The notes: generated from the letters alone by a model not told the origin. A DNA stretch of 41,465 nt from Chlorobium sp. (GCA_028280025.1 JANQMO010000072.1:1-41465), one strand, 5' to 3'. Shown: positions 1 to 8,650, counted from the stretch's first letter. Translations and numbers: made by a program.

Positions 1-540
1 GATAAGGTCGATCCATTCCTGAGAAAGGCCCAGGAACCGGAGTTTCAGTTCGGCCGACTGAATGAGTGAACGATCGCCGAGTTTCAAGGCTTCGATATAC
101 TCATTCTGCGCCACCCAGAGCTCCGGATCATGCGCCACCTTTCCGTAAACCAGAAGAGACCGGGTGAGAGAACGAACGGCGGCACTATCTGTTCTGACCC
201 CGATAATCTGGGTCCGCACAGGATCGATACGAATGCCCTCCGGCTCCCTGTGCTCATGAGCTTCATGAGAAGCGTCATGGTCGTGGTGATCGTGATGATC
301 GTGCTGCGTCATCTTGTCCCCGGCGGCTTTTTCCGAACCTTCCTTGACAACGGGAACAAGATCCATTCCGCAGATAGGGCATGATCCCGGATCGTCCATC
401 CTGATCTGCGGATGCATCGGGCAGGTATAATGCGATATATCCTCCCTGGGAATACTTTTTTCGCAGGCAATGATCCCGAGAGAGAAAAAAACAACGCCCA
501 GCAGTACAAAGAAATGGTGAACCGGCTTATGGAATCTCAT
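1..540 (-). CDS. CusB-type RND efflux periplasmic adaptor (3' end beyond window)
   Basis: Partial gene: the first 180 residues are present and the rest lies left of base 1. A hydrophobic N-terminus ends in a lipobox-like IIAC (Cys26), so this is probably a lipoprotein adaptor of a heavy-metal RND pump. Residues 38-62 form a heavy-metal-binding domain (YTCPMHP...CPICGMDLVP), typical of CusB/CzcB-like membrane-fusion proteins. It is followed by a His/Asp-rich stretch at about 80-97 and then the start of the adaptor domain (GIRIDPVRTQIIGVRT; YGKVAHDPE). The ATG at 540 overlaps the stop of the upstream TolC-type gene as ATGA, so the two are translationally coupled. The inner-membrane RND pump gene would be expected further left, which is inference. 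Substrate is probably Cu/Ag or a similar cation; the sequence does not decide which. Confidence 0.85.
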   Translation of the reverse strand, partial: MRFHKPVHHFFVLLGVVFFSLGIIACEKSIPREDISHYTCPMHPQIRMDDPGSCPICGMDLVPVVKEGSEKAAGDKMTQHDHHDHHDHDASHEAHEHREPEGIRIDPVRTQIIGVRTDSAAVRSLTRSLLVYGKVAHDPELWVAQNEYIEALKLGDRSLIQSAELKLRFLGLSQEWIDLI

Positions 541-1928
541 AAAGCGCCTCCCGCAAAAGGAAGTTGAGCAAGAGGTTTTCCGATTGCCATTTCAAGCTCG
601 GCAATCTTTTTTTCGTGCTCGAAATAATATTGGTGCATAAGAAGCTGCACCTGAAACAGATTCAGCTCATTGGTTATAACATTCAGATAATCGACTTCAT
701 TGGCTTCGTAGCTCCTCCTCGAAGAGACCAGAGCCGCTTCGGATTCAGGAACAATACGCGAATGGTACAGTTCATACTGCTCTTTACGCTGCGCGACCTC
801 GAGAAAAAGTTTTTCAACCTGGTAGATTGTTTCCTGTACCAGCGCTTCCTTTTCCTTTTTTGCTGCTGCAACCAGATAACGGGTTTGTTCCACCCTTTTA
901 TCCTGCTTGCGTGTCGTCCAGACAGGTATGTTGATAATTACCCCTGCGGAGAAAAAATCTTCCCCGAGAACAGGCCCCTCTATGGAATTACTTCGAATAC
1001 GGTAGCCTGCCGAAAAATCAAAGTCCGGCAAAAGCTCTTTTCTTGCCAGCTTGTACCGGTGCTCGGCCTCGTCGATCACTTTATCAGCTCTGTTAAGCCA
1101 ATGTCTCGAGTGCCGTGCAATGTTCCGAAGATCATCCAACCCGTAGGGAACGCCGGTAAGCGTATTTTTTGGAACGACCACTTTCAAAGGAGTCTTTGCG
1201 GGACGGTTCAACAGGGTATTGATGCGTGATGCAAGTTTGTCTGCCATCCGATCCTGGCGGATCAGCCGTTCATGCATCTTGGACAACTCGACCTTGGTTT
1301 TGAGAACATCCTGCTGCGGAACCTCTCCAACGGCATATTTCGCTTCCAGCGCTTTGGTCAAAGCCTGTAAACGGCCTATCGTTTTCCGGCTTATATCCGC
1401 TGCATTGATGGCGTAGCTGTAATCATGAGCAGCCCCTTTGAATTCGGCCACAAGCTGATTGAGCCGTTCGAGATGTTCATCCTCTGCCTGCGTTGCTCTG
1501 GACTCGGCAATTTTTTTCTTCAGGCGCAACTTTCCCGGAAAAGGCACTTTCTGCCTCAGATAGATCTGCATACCGGTCATGGGAGTACGGCTGAACGAAG
1601 GATCGCCGACAGGGATGTTGCTCGCTTCAAAACTCAACCGGGGATCATCAGGGGCAGAAGCTTGAGGAATAAAGGCACGGGAAGCATTGATTTTTGCAAC
1701 AAGGCTTTGAAGCAGAGGGTTATACTCGAGCAATTCTTCAACGAGGCCTTCCAGATTCTTTTCGCTGTAATCCCTATCCGGCTGCGCAACACCATACACC
1801 CCGTTACCCGGCGTCTTTTGCCCGCCCATTGCAGGCTGTACCGATACAACACAACAAAAAACAAACACTTCAGCGAAACATACGTTTCGAACCACCTTCA
1901 TCAACCCCTTTTTCACCTGTACCTGCAC
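537..1928 (-). CDS. TolC/CusC-family outer-membrane efflux protein
   Basis: A 463-residue outer-membrane factor, the exit duct of a tripartite efflux pump. It shows the two-repeat OEP pattern: long amphipathic helices with YNPLLQSLVAKINAS near the N-terminus, a proline/glycine-rich beta segment (PVGDPSFSRTPMTGMQI), and later DFDFSAGYRIRS followed by coiled helices. The predicted start may be too early: an ATG at 1901 (residue 10) begins a cleaner signal peptide (MKVVRNVCFAEVFVFCCVVS) and has AAGGGG just upstream. The gene heads an operon with the metal-efflux adaptor at 1-540 (4-base ATGA overlap), which suggests metal-ion export. Family assignment is firm; substrate is inferred from the neighbour. 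Confidence 0.85.
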   Translation of the reverse strand: MQVQVKKGLMKVVRNVCFAEVFVFCCVVSVQPAMGGQKTPGNGVYGVAQPDRDYSEKNLEGLVEELLEYNPLLQSLVAKINASRAFIPQASAPDDPRLSFEASNIPVGDPSFSRTPMTGMQIYLRQKVPFPGKLRLKKKIAESRATQAEDEHLERLNQLVAEFKGAAHDYSYAINAADISRKTIGRLQALTKALEAKYAVGEVPQQDVLKTKVELSKMHERLIRQDRMADKLASRINTLLNRPAKTPLKVVVPKNTLTGVPYGLDDLRNIARHSRHWLNRADKVIDEAEHRYKLARKELLPDFDFSAGYRIRSNSIEGPVLGEDFFSAGVIINIPVWTTRKQDKRVEQTRYLVAAAKKEKEALVQETIYQVEKLFLEVAQRKEQYELYHSRIVPESEAALVSSRRSYEANEVDYLNVITNELNLFQVQLLMHQYYFEHEKKIAELEMAIGKPLAQLPFAGGAL

Positions 1929-2224
1929 TGATAATAGTAATTACCCCTACCATTACTTTTCTGCGACACTGCTCTCATCAATCACTCTGAAAGAAAGTGT
2001 AACAATTGTTATAATGCAAATGGAGAATGATTCGTTCACACCGATCACCGCAGTGACGGGAACCCCCTTATCAACACGGACGGCATGAACCGTCCAGCGG
2101 ACCACCTGCTTCGGAGCCTTTCAATCTTGTTTCTTGCCGTCTTCATCCTGAAATCCGGTCGGAACTCCACGTTTTTTTGTTACATTCGGAAAGTTAAAAA
2201 CTCATATCGGCAAGACGGCAAAAG
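1929..2224. other. Divergent intergenic region between efflux operon and proA
   Basis: About 296 bases without a credible reading frame, lying between the minus-strand efflux operon and plus-strand proA, so it should hold promoters for both. A 10-base palindrome AACAATTGTT lies at 2001-2010, immediately followed by TATAAT (2010-2015), but no convincing -35 accompanies it. A metal-responsive operator could be here; I cannot identify one. Confidence 0.4.
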
Positions 2225-3478
2225 ATGAAAGAAGGTATTCTCAGTAAATTACAGTCGGTCAGAGCGGCGAGCAGAAGGCTCTGTACGATCCCCGACAACA
2301 TCATTGGCGGGATTCTGAACGACCTTGCAGAAACAATTCCCGAAAGATCGGAAGAGATCCTCGGTGCCAACAAAAAAGATCTCGCGAGGATGCATCCCGA
2401 TGACCCCAAATATGACCGGCTGCTGCTCAATGACGCGCGCCTCGAAGCCATTGCCGATGATATTCGGAACGTTGCCGCACTTCCGTCACCCGTCGGCATC
2501 TCTCTCGAGAAAAGAACATTGCCCAGCGGACTGCACTTGAAAAAAACAACCGTTCCTCTCGGCGTCGTTGGAATCATCTATGAATCAAGGCCGAACGTCA
2601 CGTTCGATGTATTCTCTCTTTGCCTGAAATCCGGCAATGCAACCGTCCTCAAAGGGGGAAGCGATGCCATGTACTCAAATATCGCAATAGCCGGTCTTAT
2701 CCATGACGTCCTCGTCCGTCACGAAGTCAGGAGCGATACCCTCTACCTCCTGCCTGCCGAACGTGAAGCCGCCGAAGTTATGCTTAACGCAGTCGGCTAT
2801 ATCGATGTGATCATTCCCAGGGGCAGTCAGAAGCTTATTGATTTTACAAGAGACAAATCAACGGTACCGGTCATCGAGACCGGTGCGGGAATAGTCCATA
2901 CCTACGTCGACCGCAGCGCCGACCTGACTATGGCTGCTGATATCGTCCAAAACGCCAAAACAAGAAGGCCGAGCGTCTGCAACGCGTTGGATACGCTCAT
3001 TATCCACCGGGACCGACTCGACGATCTTTCGACAATCGCCGGTCCCCTTGCAGAAAAGAAGGTGATCATCTTTGCCGACCAGGAATCCTACCCCGCCCTG
3101 CTCGGCAGCTATCCATCAGAACTCCTCCAGAAGGCAGAGGAGAAGCACTTCGGCACGGAGTTCCTTTCTTTGAAAATGTCGGTCAAGACCGTGGGTGATC
3201 TCGAAGAGGCCCTGGACCATATAGCCCGTTACAGCTCGATGCACAGCGAAGCGATTGTATCCAGTGATCCCGATGTCACCGAAGCGTTTCTCAAGCGGGT
3301 CGATGCCGCCGTAGTGTATGCCAATACGTCCACGGCATTCACCGACGGAGCCCAGTTCGGCCTTGGCGCGGAAATAGGGATCAGTACCCAGAAACTGCAT
3401 GCCCGCGGACCGATGGCACTGCAGGAGCTCACCAGCTACAAATGGATCATTGAAGGCGAAGGGCAGATACGGCCTTAG
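2225..3478 (+). CDS. proA: Glutamate-5-semialdehyde dehydrogenase (gamma-glutamyl phosphate reductase)
   Basis: A 417-residue protein of normal length for ProA. It catalyses the NADPH-dependent reduction of gamma-glutamyl phosphate to glutamate-5-semialdehyde, second step of proline synthesis. Diagnostic segments are YESRPNVTFDVFSLCLKSGNA, the Gly-rich IPRGSQKLIDF, the catalytic cysteine in RRPSVCNALDTLI, and the C-terminal TAFTDGAQFGLGAEIGIST with GPMALQELTSYKW. No proB lies next to it here. The stop codon is followed within six bases by an 8-nt tandem array (3485-3572), so the gene has no ordinary terminator directly behind it. Confidence 0.97.
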   Translation: MKEGILSKLQSVRAASRRLCTIPDNIIGGILNDLAETIPERSEEILGANKKDLARMHPDDPKYDRLLLNDARLEAIADDIRNVAALPSPVGISLEKRTLPSGLHLKKTTVPLGVVGIIYESRPNVTFDVFSLCLKSGNATVLKGGSDAMYSNIAIAGLIHDVLVRHEVRSDTLYLLPAEREAAEVMLNAVGYIDVIIPRGSQKLIDFTRDKSTVPVIETGAGIVHTYVDRSADLTMAADIVQNAKTRRPSVCNALDTLIIHRDRLDDLSTIAGPLAEKKVIIFADQESYPALLGSYPSELLQKAEEKHFGTEFLSLKMSVKTVGDLEEALDHIARYSSMHSEAIVSSDPDVTEAFLKRVDAAVVYANTSTAFTDGAQFGLGAEIGISTQKLHARGPMALQELTSYKWIIEGEGQIRP

Positions 3479-3484
3479 AAGATT

Positions 3485-3572
3485 GTTGAGTTGTTGAACT
3501 GTTGAATTGTTGAGTTGTTGAACTGTTGAATTGTTGAGTTGTTGAATCGTTGAACTGTTGGATTGTTGAGGT
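3485..3572. repeat. Tandem array of 8-nt unit GTTGARYT, 11 copies
   Basis: Eleven consecutive 8-base units run from 3485 to 3572: GTTGAGTT, GTTGAACT and GTTGAATT in a repeating 24-base order, then drifting variants GTTGAATC, GTTGGATT and GTTGAGGT. The array begins a few bases after the proA stop codon, preceded by AAGATT. A second array of the same unit, also right behind a stop codon, lies at 36972-37019. Confidence 0.9.
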
Positions 3573-3629
3573 GTTCTATAACGTCAGTAATTAAGCGATG
3601 TGTGTCGTTGAAAAATCTTAAAAGAATTT

Positions 3630-3674
3630 TATAGGTCTTATAGGTCCTATACGTCCTATAGGACCTATGATATA
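3630..3674. repeat. 9-nt repeat TATAGGTCC array folding into a hairpin
   Basis: Four to five tandem 9-base units (TATAGGTCT, TATAGGTCC, TATACGTCC, TATAGGACC, TATGATATA). Units 2 and 4 are in opposite sense, so 3640-3650 and 3658-3668 pair as a perfect 11-bp stem around a 7-base loop (ACGTCCT). It could act as a transcript-end structure between proA and lolD, although no clear T-run follows. Confidence 0.75.
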
Positions 3675-3763
3675 AAACTCTATTTTACTCTCTTTTGCAA
3701 CGGCAGTCAGCGCATGATACCTGCCCCTTCTCAAGGAAAACAATCCGATCAACAGTTTTTTGC

Positions 3764-4453
3764 ATGCTTGAAACAAAAAACATCTGCAAATCATATTCGC
3801 TTCCCGGACAGAAAAGTCTGGAGATTCTCCGCGGCGTCGATCTGGTGGTGCATCAGGGCGAAATGGTGACCATTGTAGGCGCATCGGGCAGCGGAAAAAC
3901 AACCCTGCTCAACCTGCTGGGTACACTTGACACCCCTGACAGCGGCGAAATTGTTTTCGACGGCACCACCGTTTTTCGCCAAAAACGCTATACTCTTTCC
4001 CAGAAAGCTCTTGCAGCCTTCAGAAACAGGACAATCGGCTTTGTCTTCCAGTTTCACCACCTCCTCTCGGACTTTTCGGCTGTCGAAAATGTCGCCATGG
4101 CTGAATTCATTGCGACAGGAAAACTGAATCCGGCAAAGGAAAAAGCGACACAACTCCTCGAGCGGCTTGGTCTTGGAAACCGCCTGAACCATCTGCCGGC
4201 AGAATTGTCAGGAGGAGAACAGCAGCGCGTGGCAATAGCACGAGCTCTGATGAACGCACCTTCGATGGTGCTTGCCGATGAACCGAGCGGCAATCTCGAC
4301 AATCGAAACAGCTCCATACTCTACGGCCTGATGGCCGAACTCTGCAAGGAGCACCAGACATCGTTTGTCATTGTGACACACAATGAAGAATACGCGGCAA
4401 CCGCCGACAGGTGCCTGAAAATGGAAGACGGGATACTCCATCCGGAAGAATAG
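3764..4453 (+). CDS. lolD: LolD-type ABC transporter ATP-binding protein
   Basis: The ATG at 3764 gives 229 residues (MLETKNICKSY...), the usual LolD length; an upstream in-frame ATG at 3695 would add an unrelated 23-residue tail. Walker A is GASGSGKTTL, the Q-loop region GFVFQFHHLL, the signature LSGGEQQRVAIARAL, Walker B VLADEPSGNLD, and the switch His is in IVTHN. QFHHLLxxFSAxENVAM is characteristic of the LolD/MacB subfamily, which powers release of lipoproteins from the inner membrane to LolA. No LolC/E permease gene is adjacent, so the partner must be encoded elsewhere; a MacB-like role remains possible. The MFS gene follows after 65 bases. Confidence 0.88.
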   Translation: MLETKNICKSYSLPGQKSLEILRGVDLVVHQGEMVTIVGASGSGKTTLLNLLGTLDTPDSGEIVFDGTTVFRQKRYTLSQKALAAFRNRTIGFVFQFHHLLSDFSAVENVAMAEFIATGKLNPAKEKATQLLERLGLGNRLNHLPAELSGGEQQRVAIARALMNAPSMVLADEPSGNLDNRNSSILYGLMAELCKEHQTSFVIVTHNEEYAATADRCLKMEDGILHPEE

Positions 4454-4518
4454 TCAATAACGGGAGATTTCATCTTCCCGCTTTTATCATCCTGTTCAAA
4501 AATAATGGGAAACATTTC

Positions 4519-5853
4519 ATGGAAGCCGCAAACAAGACACATAAAATAGGTCCGATCGAACTTGCCCCTTCGATCATGCCTTATCATGCATGGACTTTTT
4601 TTTACGCCGCTTTTTTTTCGATCGGCATGATCACGTTTCTGTCAATCGGACAAACCTATATTCTCAACGTCCACCTCAACATTCCCGTTTCGGAACAAGG
4701 TGTAATAAGCGGAGACCTTGTGTTCCTGACAGAGCTTGTATCCCTCCTCCTCTATATCCCTGCCGGCATTCTCATGGACCGCATCGGACGCAAACAGGTC
4801 TACATTGCCGGCTTTCTGCTCATGGCCTGTACCTATGCTCTGTATCCTTTCGCTTCCTCAGTCAATGACCTGTTTTTCTACCGGATCATCTATGCAATAG
4901 CAATCGTCAGTATTGCGGGCGCTCTGTCAACCGTACTTGTAGACTATCCGGCAGAACGTTCGAGAGGGAAAATGGTCGCGCTTATCGGAGTCCTCAGCGG
5001 GCTGGGAATTGTTATAACGAATCAGTTTTTCGGGTCACTGCCGGAAATACTCAACAACCGGGGAATAGGCAAAATCGAGGCAGGGTTCATCACTCATTTA
5101 TCGATAGCCGCATTGGCAACGATCACAGCGATAGCCTGTGCCCTGGGGCTTAAAAAGGGAACTCCGGTTAAAACTCAGGAACGCCCTCCGCTCAGGGAGC
5201 TGTTCCAGAGCGGGTTCACCGCTGCCAAAAACCCCAAGATTCTTCTTTCTTACTCTGCGGCTTTCATTGCAAGAGGTGACCAGTCGATCAACGGCACCTT
5301 TCTGAGTCTCTGGGGAATCACCGTTGGCCTTGCAATGGGAATGGAATCAGGTGAAGCATTCAGAAAAGGCACCACCATATTCATAATCACCCAGATCGCC
5401 GCCCTTCTCTGGGCACCGCTCATAGGCCCGGTCATAGACCGCATCAACCGTGTCAGTGCCCTGGCGCTCTGCATGTTTCTGGCAATGGTCGGCAATCTCT
5501 CGGTACTTATTCTCGACAATCCTTTCGAACCGATCGGCTATCTGGTGTTTCTCCTTCTCGGCATCGGGCAGATCAGCGTTTTCCTCGGAGCACAGTCACT
5601 CATCGGCCAGGAAGCTCCCAAAGCTAAAAGAGGCTCTATACTGGGAACATTCAATATCAGTGGAGCAATTGGCATTCTGATCATCGCCTCGACGGGCGGA
5701 CGGCTTTTTGACAGCATGAGCCCAAAAGCGCCTTTTGTTATCGTCGGCATCATAAATGCGCTCCTTGTCTTTTACAGCCTCTATGTAAGAAAAATCACCT
5801 CCAAAGGAAAACCTGTAAGCAGCCCTGAGGAACAAGTGCCCGATAGTCAATAG
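4519..5853 (+). CDS. Major facilitator superfamily transporter
   Basis: The ATG at 4519 (MEAANKTHKIG...), preceded by GGGA at a suitable distance, gives 444 residues; the longer open frame overlaps lolD and is unlikely to be used. About twelve hydrophobic segments are seen. The loop after TM2-3 carries the MFS signature (GILMDRIGRKQVYIAGF), with a related motif in the second half (GPVIDRINRVSALAL). Substrate cannot be told from sequence; drug/proton antiport or sugar-type uptake are both possible. It sits between lolD and mpl in a run of plus-strand genes with short gaps (65 and 28 bases), so it may share a transcript with these cell-envelope genes. Confidence 0.85.
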   Translation: MEAANKTHKIGPIELAPSIMPYHAWTFFYAAFFSIGMITFLSIGQTYILNVHLNIPVSEQGVISGDLVFLTELVSLLLYIPAGILMDRIGRKQVYIAGFLLMACTYALYPFASSVNDLFFYRIIYAIAIVSIAGALSTVLVDYPAERSRGKMVALIGVLSGLGIVITNQFFGSLPEILNNRGIGKIEAGFITHLSIAALATITAIACALGLKKGTPVKTQERPPLRELFQSGFTAAKNPKILLSYSAAFIARGDQSINGTFLSLWGITVGLAMGMESGEAFRKGTTIFIITQIAALLWAPLIGPVIDRINRVSALALCMFLAMVGNLSVLILDNPFEPIGYLVFLLLGIGQISVFLGAQSLIGQEAPKAKRGSILGTFNISGAIGILIIASTGGRLFDSMSPKAPFVIVGIINALLVFYSLYVRKITSKGKPVSSPEEQVPDSQ

Positions 5854-5881
5854 GCACCTTTATGACGTTCAATAAACCAAC

Positions 5882-7312
5882 ATGACCTCATTCTACTTCA
5901 TCGGTATCGGGGGAACGGCAATGGCCTCGGTTGCCGTAGCACTTTCTCAGGCCGGTCACGAAGTGACCGGATCCGATACAGCACTCTACCCGCCGATGAG
6001 CGACTATCTTGAAACTCATTCCATTCCATGCTTCAACGGTTTCAATCCGGATAACCTGTTAAAAAAAAGGCCCGACATCATCGTTGTCGGCAACGCCGTC
6101 AGCAGAGGCAATCCTGAGCTTGAACATGCGCTGAACGATCATCTGAACCTCGTATCGATGCCCGAAATCGTCCGGCGGGAACTTATCGCCGGAAACACAT
6201 CGGTTGTAATAACCGGCACGCACGGCAAAACAACCACGACGTCGCTGGCTGCGTGGCTGTTCGAGTATGCCGGCCTTCAGCCGGGCTTTCTGATCGGAGG
6301 TATCGCTGAAAATTTCAACGCCGGCTGCCGGGCATCCGGCAGGAGAGACAATGGCTTCTTCATAACTGAAGGAGACGAATACGATACCGCGTTCTTCGAC
6401 AAGCGAAGCAAGTTTCTGCACTATCGTCCGGATATCGCCGTCATAAACAACATCGAATTCGACCATGCGGATATCTTCACGTCCATCGAGGACATCGAAC
6501 GTTCGTTCCGCCAGTTCATAACGCTTATACCGTCGAACGGCGCCCTGATCGTCAACGGCCATGACGCCATTGCGTCGGAGATCAGCGGCAACGCGCCTTG
6601 TCCTGTCGAGCGGTTCGGTTTACAGGAAGAATTCGAGTGGTCGGCTGTTGATGTAAACACCGGAACAGGCAGCACCTCTTTTCAACTGCTGCATAAGGGA
6701 ACGATACCCGGTACCGTCACAATCGATCAGTTCGGTGAGCACAACATCCTCAACACCCTTGCTGCAATAGCGGCATCTTCTCATGCCGGCATCCCGTTTT
6801 CCTCTATCCGGAACGGCATCCGGTCCTTCAAAAGACCGAAACGAAGAATGGAAGTTGTGGGAGAATTCAAGAGGGGCATGACGCTTATCGACGATTTCGC
6901 GCATCACCCGACCGCAATCCGCGCAACACTTTCATCACTTCGTCAGCGTTTTCCCGGCAGGAGAATAATCGCCTGTTTCGAGCCGCGCTCGAACACCAGT
7001 ACGAGAAATGTTTTTCAGCATGATCTGGAAACCGCTTTCGTGGATGCAGATATTGTCGTTATCGGCAATGTACATCGTCCCGATCGATATGATAAAAAAG
7101 AACGCCTCGACACCGGAAAACTCTCCTCCGCTCTTACCCTTTCAGGGAAGATGACATATGTTTCCGGATCGGGATCAGCCCGCTATCCTGAAGATATTGT
7201 GGCATTTATTGAGGGCACTGTCAGGGATAACGATGTGGTTGTCCTGTTGAGTAACGGCAGTTTCAACGGCCTTAAACAGCTGTTAACCGAAAGTTTTCTA
7301 AAAAAAGGCTGA
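5882..7312 (+). CDS. mpl: UDP-N-acetylmuramate:L-alanyl-gamma-D-glutamyl-meso-diaminopimelate ligase
   Basis: A 476-residue Mur-ligase family protein. Mpl attaches recycled cell-wall tripeptide to UDP-MurNAc, bypassing MurC/D/E. Features that separate it from MurC are YPPMSDYLE, VGNAVSRGNPELE, EGDEYDTAFFDKRSKFLHY and NNIEFDHADIF, all nearly as in E. coli Mpl. The ATP P-loop is GTHGKTTTTS (about residues 111-120), and the C-terminal Mur domain has LIDDFAHHPTAI and CFEPRSNTSTRN. It implies murein recycling in this organism. The start at 5882 gives the expected Rossmann opening FIGIGGTAMAS. Confidence 0.95.
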   Translation: MTSFYFIGIGGTAMASVAVALSQAGHEVTGSDTALYPPMSDYLETHSIPCFNGFNPDNLLKKRPDIIVVGNAVSRGNPELEHALNDHLNLVSMPEIVRRELIAGNTSVVITGTHGKTTTTSLAAWLFEYAGLQPGFLIGGIAENFNAGCRASGRRDNGFFITEGDEYDTAFFDKRSKFLHYRPDIAVINNIEFDHADIFTSIEDIERSFRQFITLIPSNGALIVNGHDAIASEISGNAPCPVERFGLQEEFEWSAVDVNTGTGSTSFQLLHKGTIPGTVTIDQFGEHNILNTLAAIAASSHAGIPFSSIRNGIRSFKRPKRRMEVVGEFKRGMTLIDDFAHHPTAIRATLSSLRQRFPGRRIIACFEPRSNTSTRNVFQHDLETAFVDADIVVIGNVHRPDRYDKKERLDTGKLSSALTLSGKMTYVSGSGSARYPEDIVAFIEGTVRDNDVVVLLSNGSFNGLKQLLTESFLKKG

Positions 7313-7385
7313 TTATTTCATTATAGTTATTTTATTTTCCTGCGATTTGCATCTTTCTGAACACAACAAACCTGAAAACGAAATC

Positions 7386-8390
7386 ATGGCAAAAGTAAAA
7401 GTCGGCATAAATGGATTCGGACGTATCGGCCGTCTGGTATTCCGTCAGGCAATGGCGAATGAAAAAGTGGAAATTGTTGCTATCAACGATCTTTGTGACG
7501 CAAAGACACTCGCTCACCTCCTGAAATACGATTCAACACACGGCATATTCAACGCTGATATCCAGGTCGAAGAAGACGCTCTTGTTGTCAACGGAAACAA
7601 AGTCGCCATCTGTGCTGAAAAAGATCCGGAACAGCTCCCCTGGAAAGCTCTTGGAGTCGATCTTGTCGTCGAGTCGACAGGCATCTTCACCAAACGTGAA
7701 ACTGCTGCGAAACACATCGCCGCAGGTGCGAAAAAAGTCATTATTTCCGCACCGGCAAAAAATGAAGTCGACGCTACGATCGTCCTGGGAGTCAATGACG
7801 ATACGATCACAGGCAATGAAGAGATCATTTCGAATGCAAGCTGCACGACCAACTGCCTTGCACCGATGGCCAAGGTACTCGAAGACAGCTTCGGCATTGA
7901 AAAAGGCTTCATGACAACCGTTCACGCATTTACCAACGACCAGCGTATTCTCGATCTTCCTCACAAGGATCTGCGCCGTGCACGCTCTGCTATGAGTTCG
8001 ATCATTCCGACAAGCACCGGGGCAGCCAAAGCAATCGGCCTTGTCGTCCCTGAACTTGCAGGCAAGCTCGACGGAATGGCTATGAGAGTTCCGGTTCCTG
8101 ACGGCTCTGTCACCGACCTGACCGTCATTCTCAAAAACACGGCAACCAGGGAAGAGATCAATGCCGCCGTGCAGAAAGCTGCAGAAGGAAACATGAGAGG
8201 CATGCTTCAGTACTGCACCGACCCGGTTGTATCGAGCGATATTGTCGGCAACGCTCATTCCTGTATCTTCGATTCCCTCCTCACGATGTCAACCGGCAAC
8301 ATGGTGAAAGTCGTCGGATGGTACGATAACGAGCTCGGCTACGCCACAAGGGTTGTCGATCTTCTTGAAATCTACGCACATTTCGTCTGA
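7386..8390 (+). CDS. gap: Type I glyceraldehyde-3-phosphate dehydrogenase
   Basis: The ATG at 7386 (MAKVKVGINGFGRIGR) gives 334 residues, standard for GapA; a longer frame from 7347 has no family support. The NAD-binding motif GINGFGRIGR is at 7-16, the catalytic Cys153 lies in SNASCTTNCLAP, and the C-terminus has WYDNELGYATRVVDL. It interconverts glyceraldehyde-3-phosphate and 1,3-bisphosphoglycerate, serving glycolysis and, in a reverse-TCA autotroph, gluconeogenesis. A strong intrinsic terminator at 8421-8447 ends the transcript. Confidence 0.97.
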   Translation: MAKVKVGINGFGRIGRLVFRQAMANEKVEIVAINDLCDAKTLAHLLKYDSTHGIFNADIQVEEDALVVNGNKVAICAEKDPEQLPWKALGVDLVVESTGIFTKRETAAKHIAAGAKKVIISAPAKNEVDATIVLGVNDDTITGNEEIISNASCTTNCLAPMAKVLEDSFGIEKGFMTTVHAFTNDQRILDLPHKDLRRARSAMSSIIPTSTGAAKAIGLVVPELAGKLDGMAMRVPVPDGSVTDLTVILKNTATREEINAAVQKAAEGNMRGMLQYCTDPVVSSDIVGNAHSCIFDSLLTMSTGNMVKVVGWYDNELGYATRVVDLLEIYAHFV

Positions 8391-8420
8391 TCGACTCACA
8401 TCATCGGAACAAAAAACAAA

Positions 8421-8447
8421 AAAGGCGGCCTGCGGCCGTCTTTTTTT
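8421..8447 (+). terminator. Intrinsic terminator after gap
   Basis: The arms GGCGGCC and GGCCGTC (7 bp with one G-U pair) enclose a TGC loop, followed by seven T residues. It lies 30 bases behind the gap stop codon. Confidence 0.9.
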
Positions 8448-8559
8448 GTCGCCCCAACGAAACGCTCCCCCAACAACACACCCCTCCCGGGAACAACTCT
8501 GCAGGAAAAAAGTACAAGCCGATGCGGCGGTATATCAGAACATTGCAGCGGACGCACAT

Positions 8560-8588
8560 TTGTTGAAACGGTCAGTTTAGTTTATACT
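8560..8588 (+). promoter_or_regulatory. Promoter with dyad spacer, upstream of flavodoxin/PCP_red gene
   Basis: A -35 TTGTTG at 8560-8565, a 17-base spacer and a -10 TATACT at 8583-8588 place a start near 8595, about 55 bases before the ATG. The spacer contains the dyad AAAC-N5-GTTT. The block from GTTGAAACG to CAGTTTAG is repeated almost exactly in the promoter of the MerR-family gene (25656-25684, minus strand), with the same -35 and spacer length, which argues for a common regulator. Confidence 0.7.
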
Positions 8589-8650
8589 GAGTCATAACAA
8601 AACGAAGCGCTCTAGACGCTTTTCCCAAATAACTTTATACCAGTGAGATT

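Noticed and set aside
564..1229. 221-codon plus-strand frame opposite the TolC-type gene
   Set aside because: Antisense to a clear outer-membrane efflux gene; Phe/Cys-rich composition without domain character.
3485..3572. Possible CRISPR array
   Set aside because: Units are 8 bases with no spacers; a simple tandem array, not repeat-spacer structure.
7533..8258. 241-codon minus-strand frame opposite gap
   Set aside because: Shadow of the strongly conserved GAPDH coding sequence.
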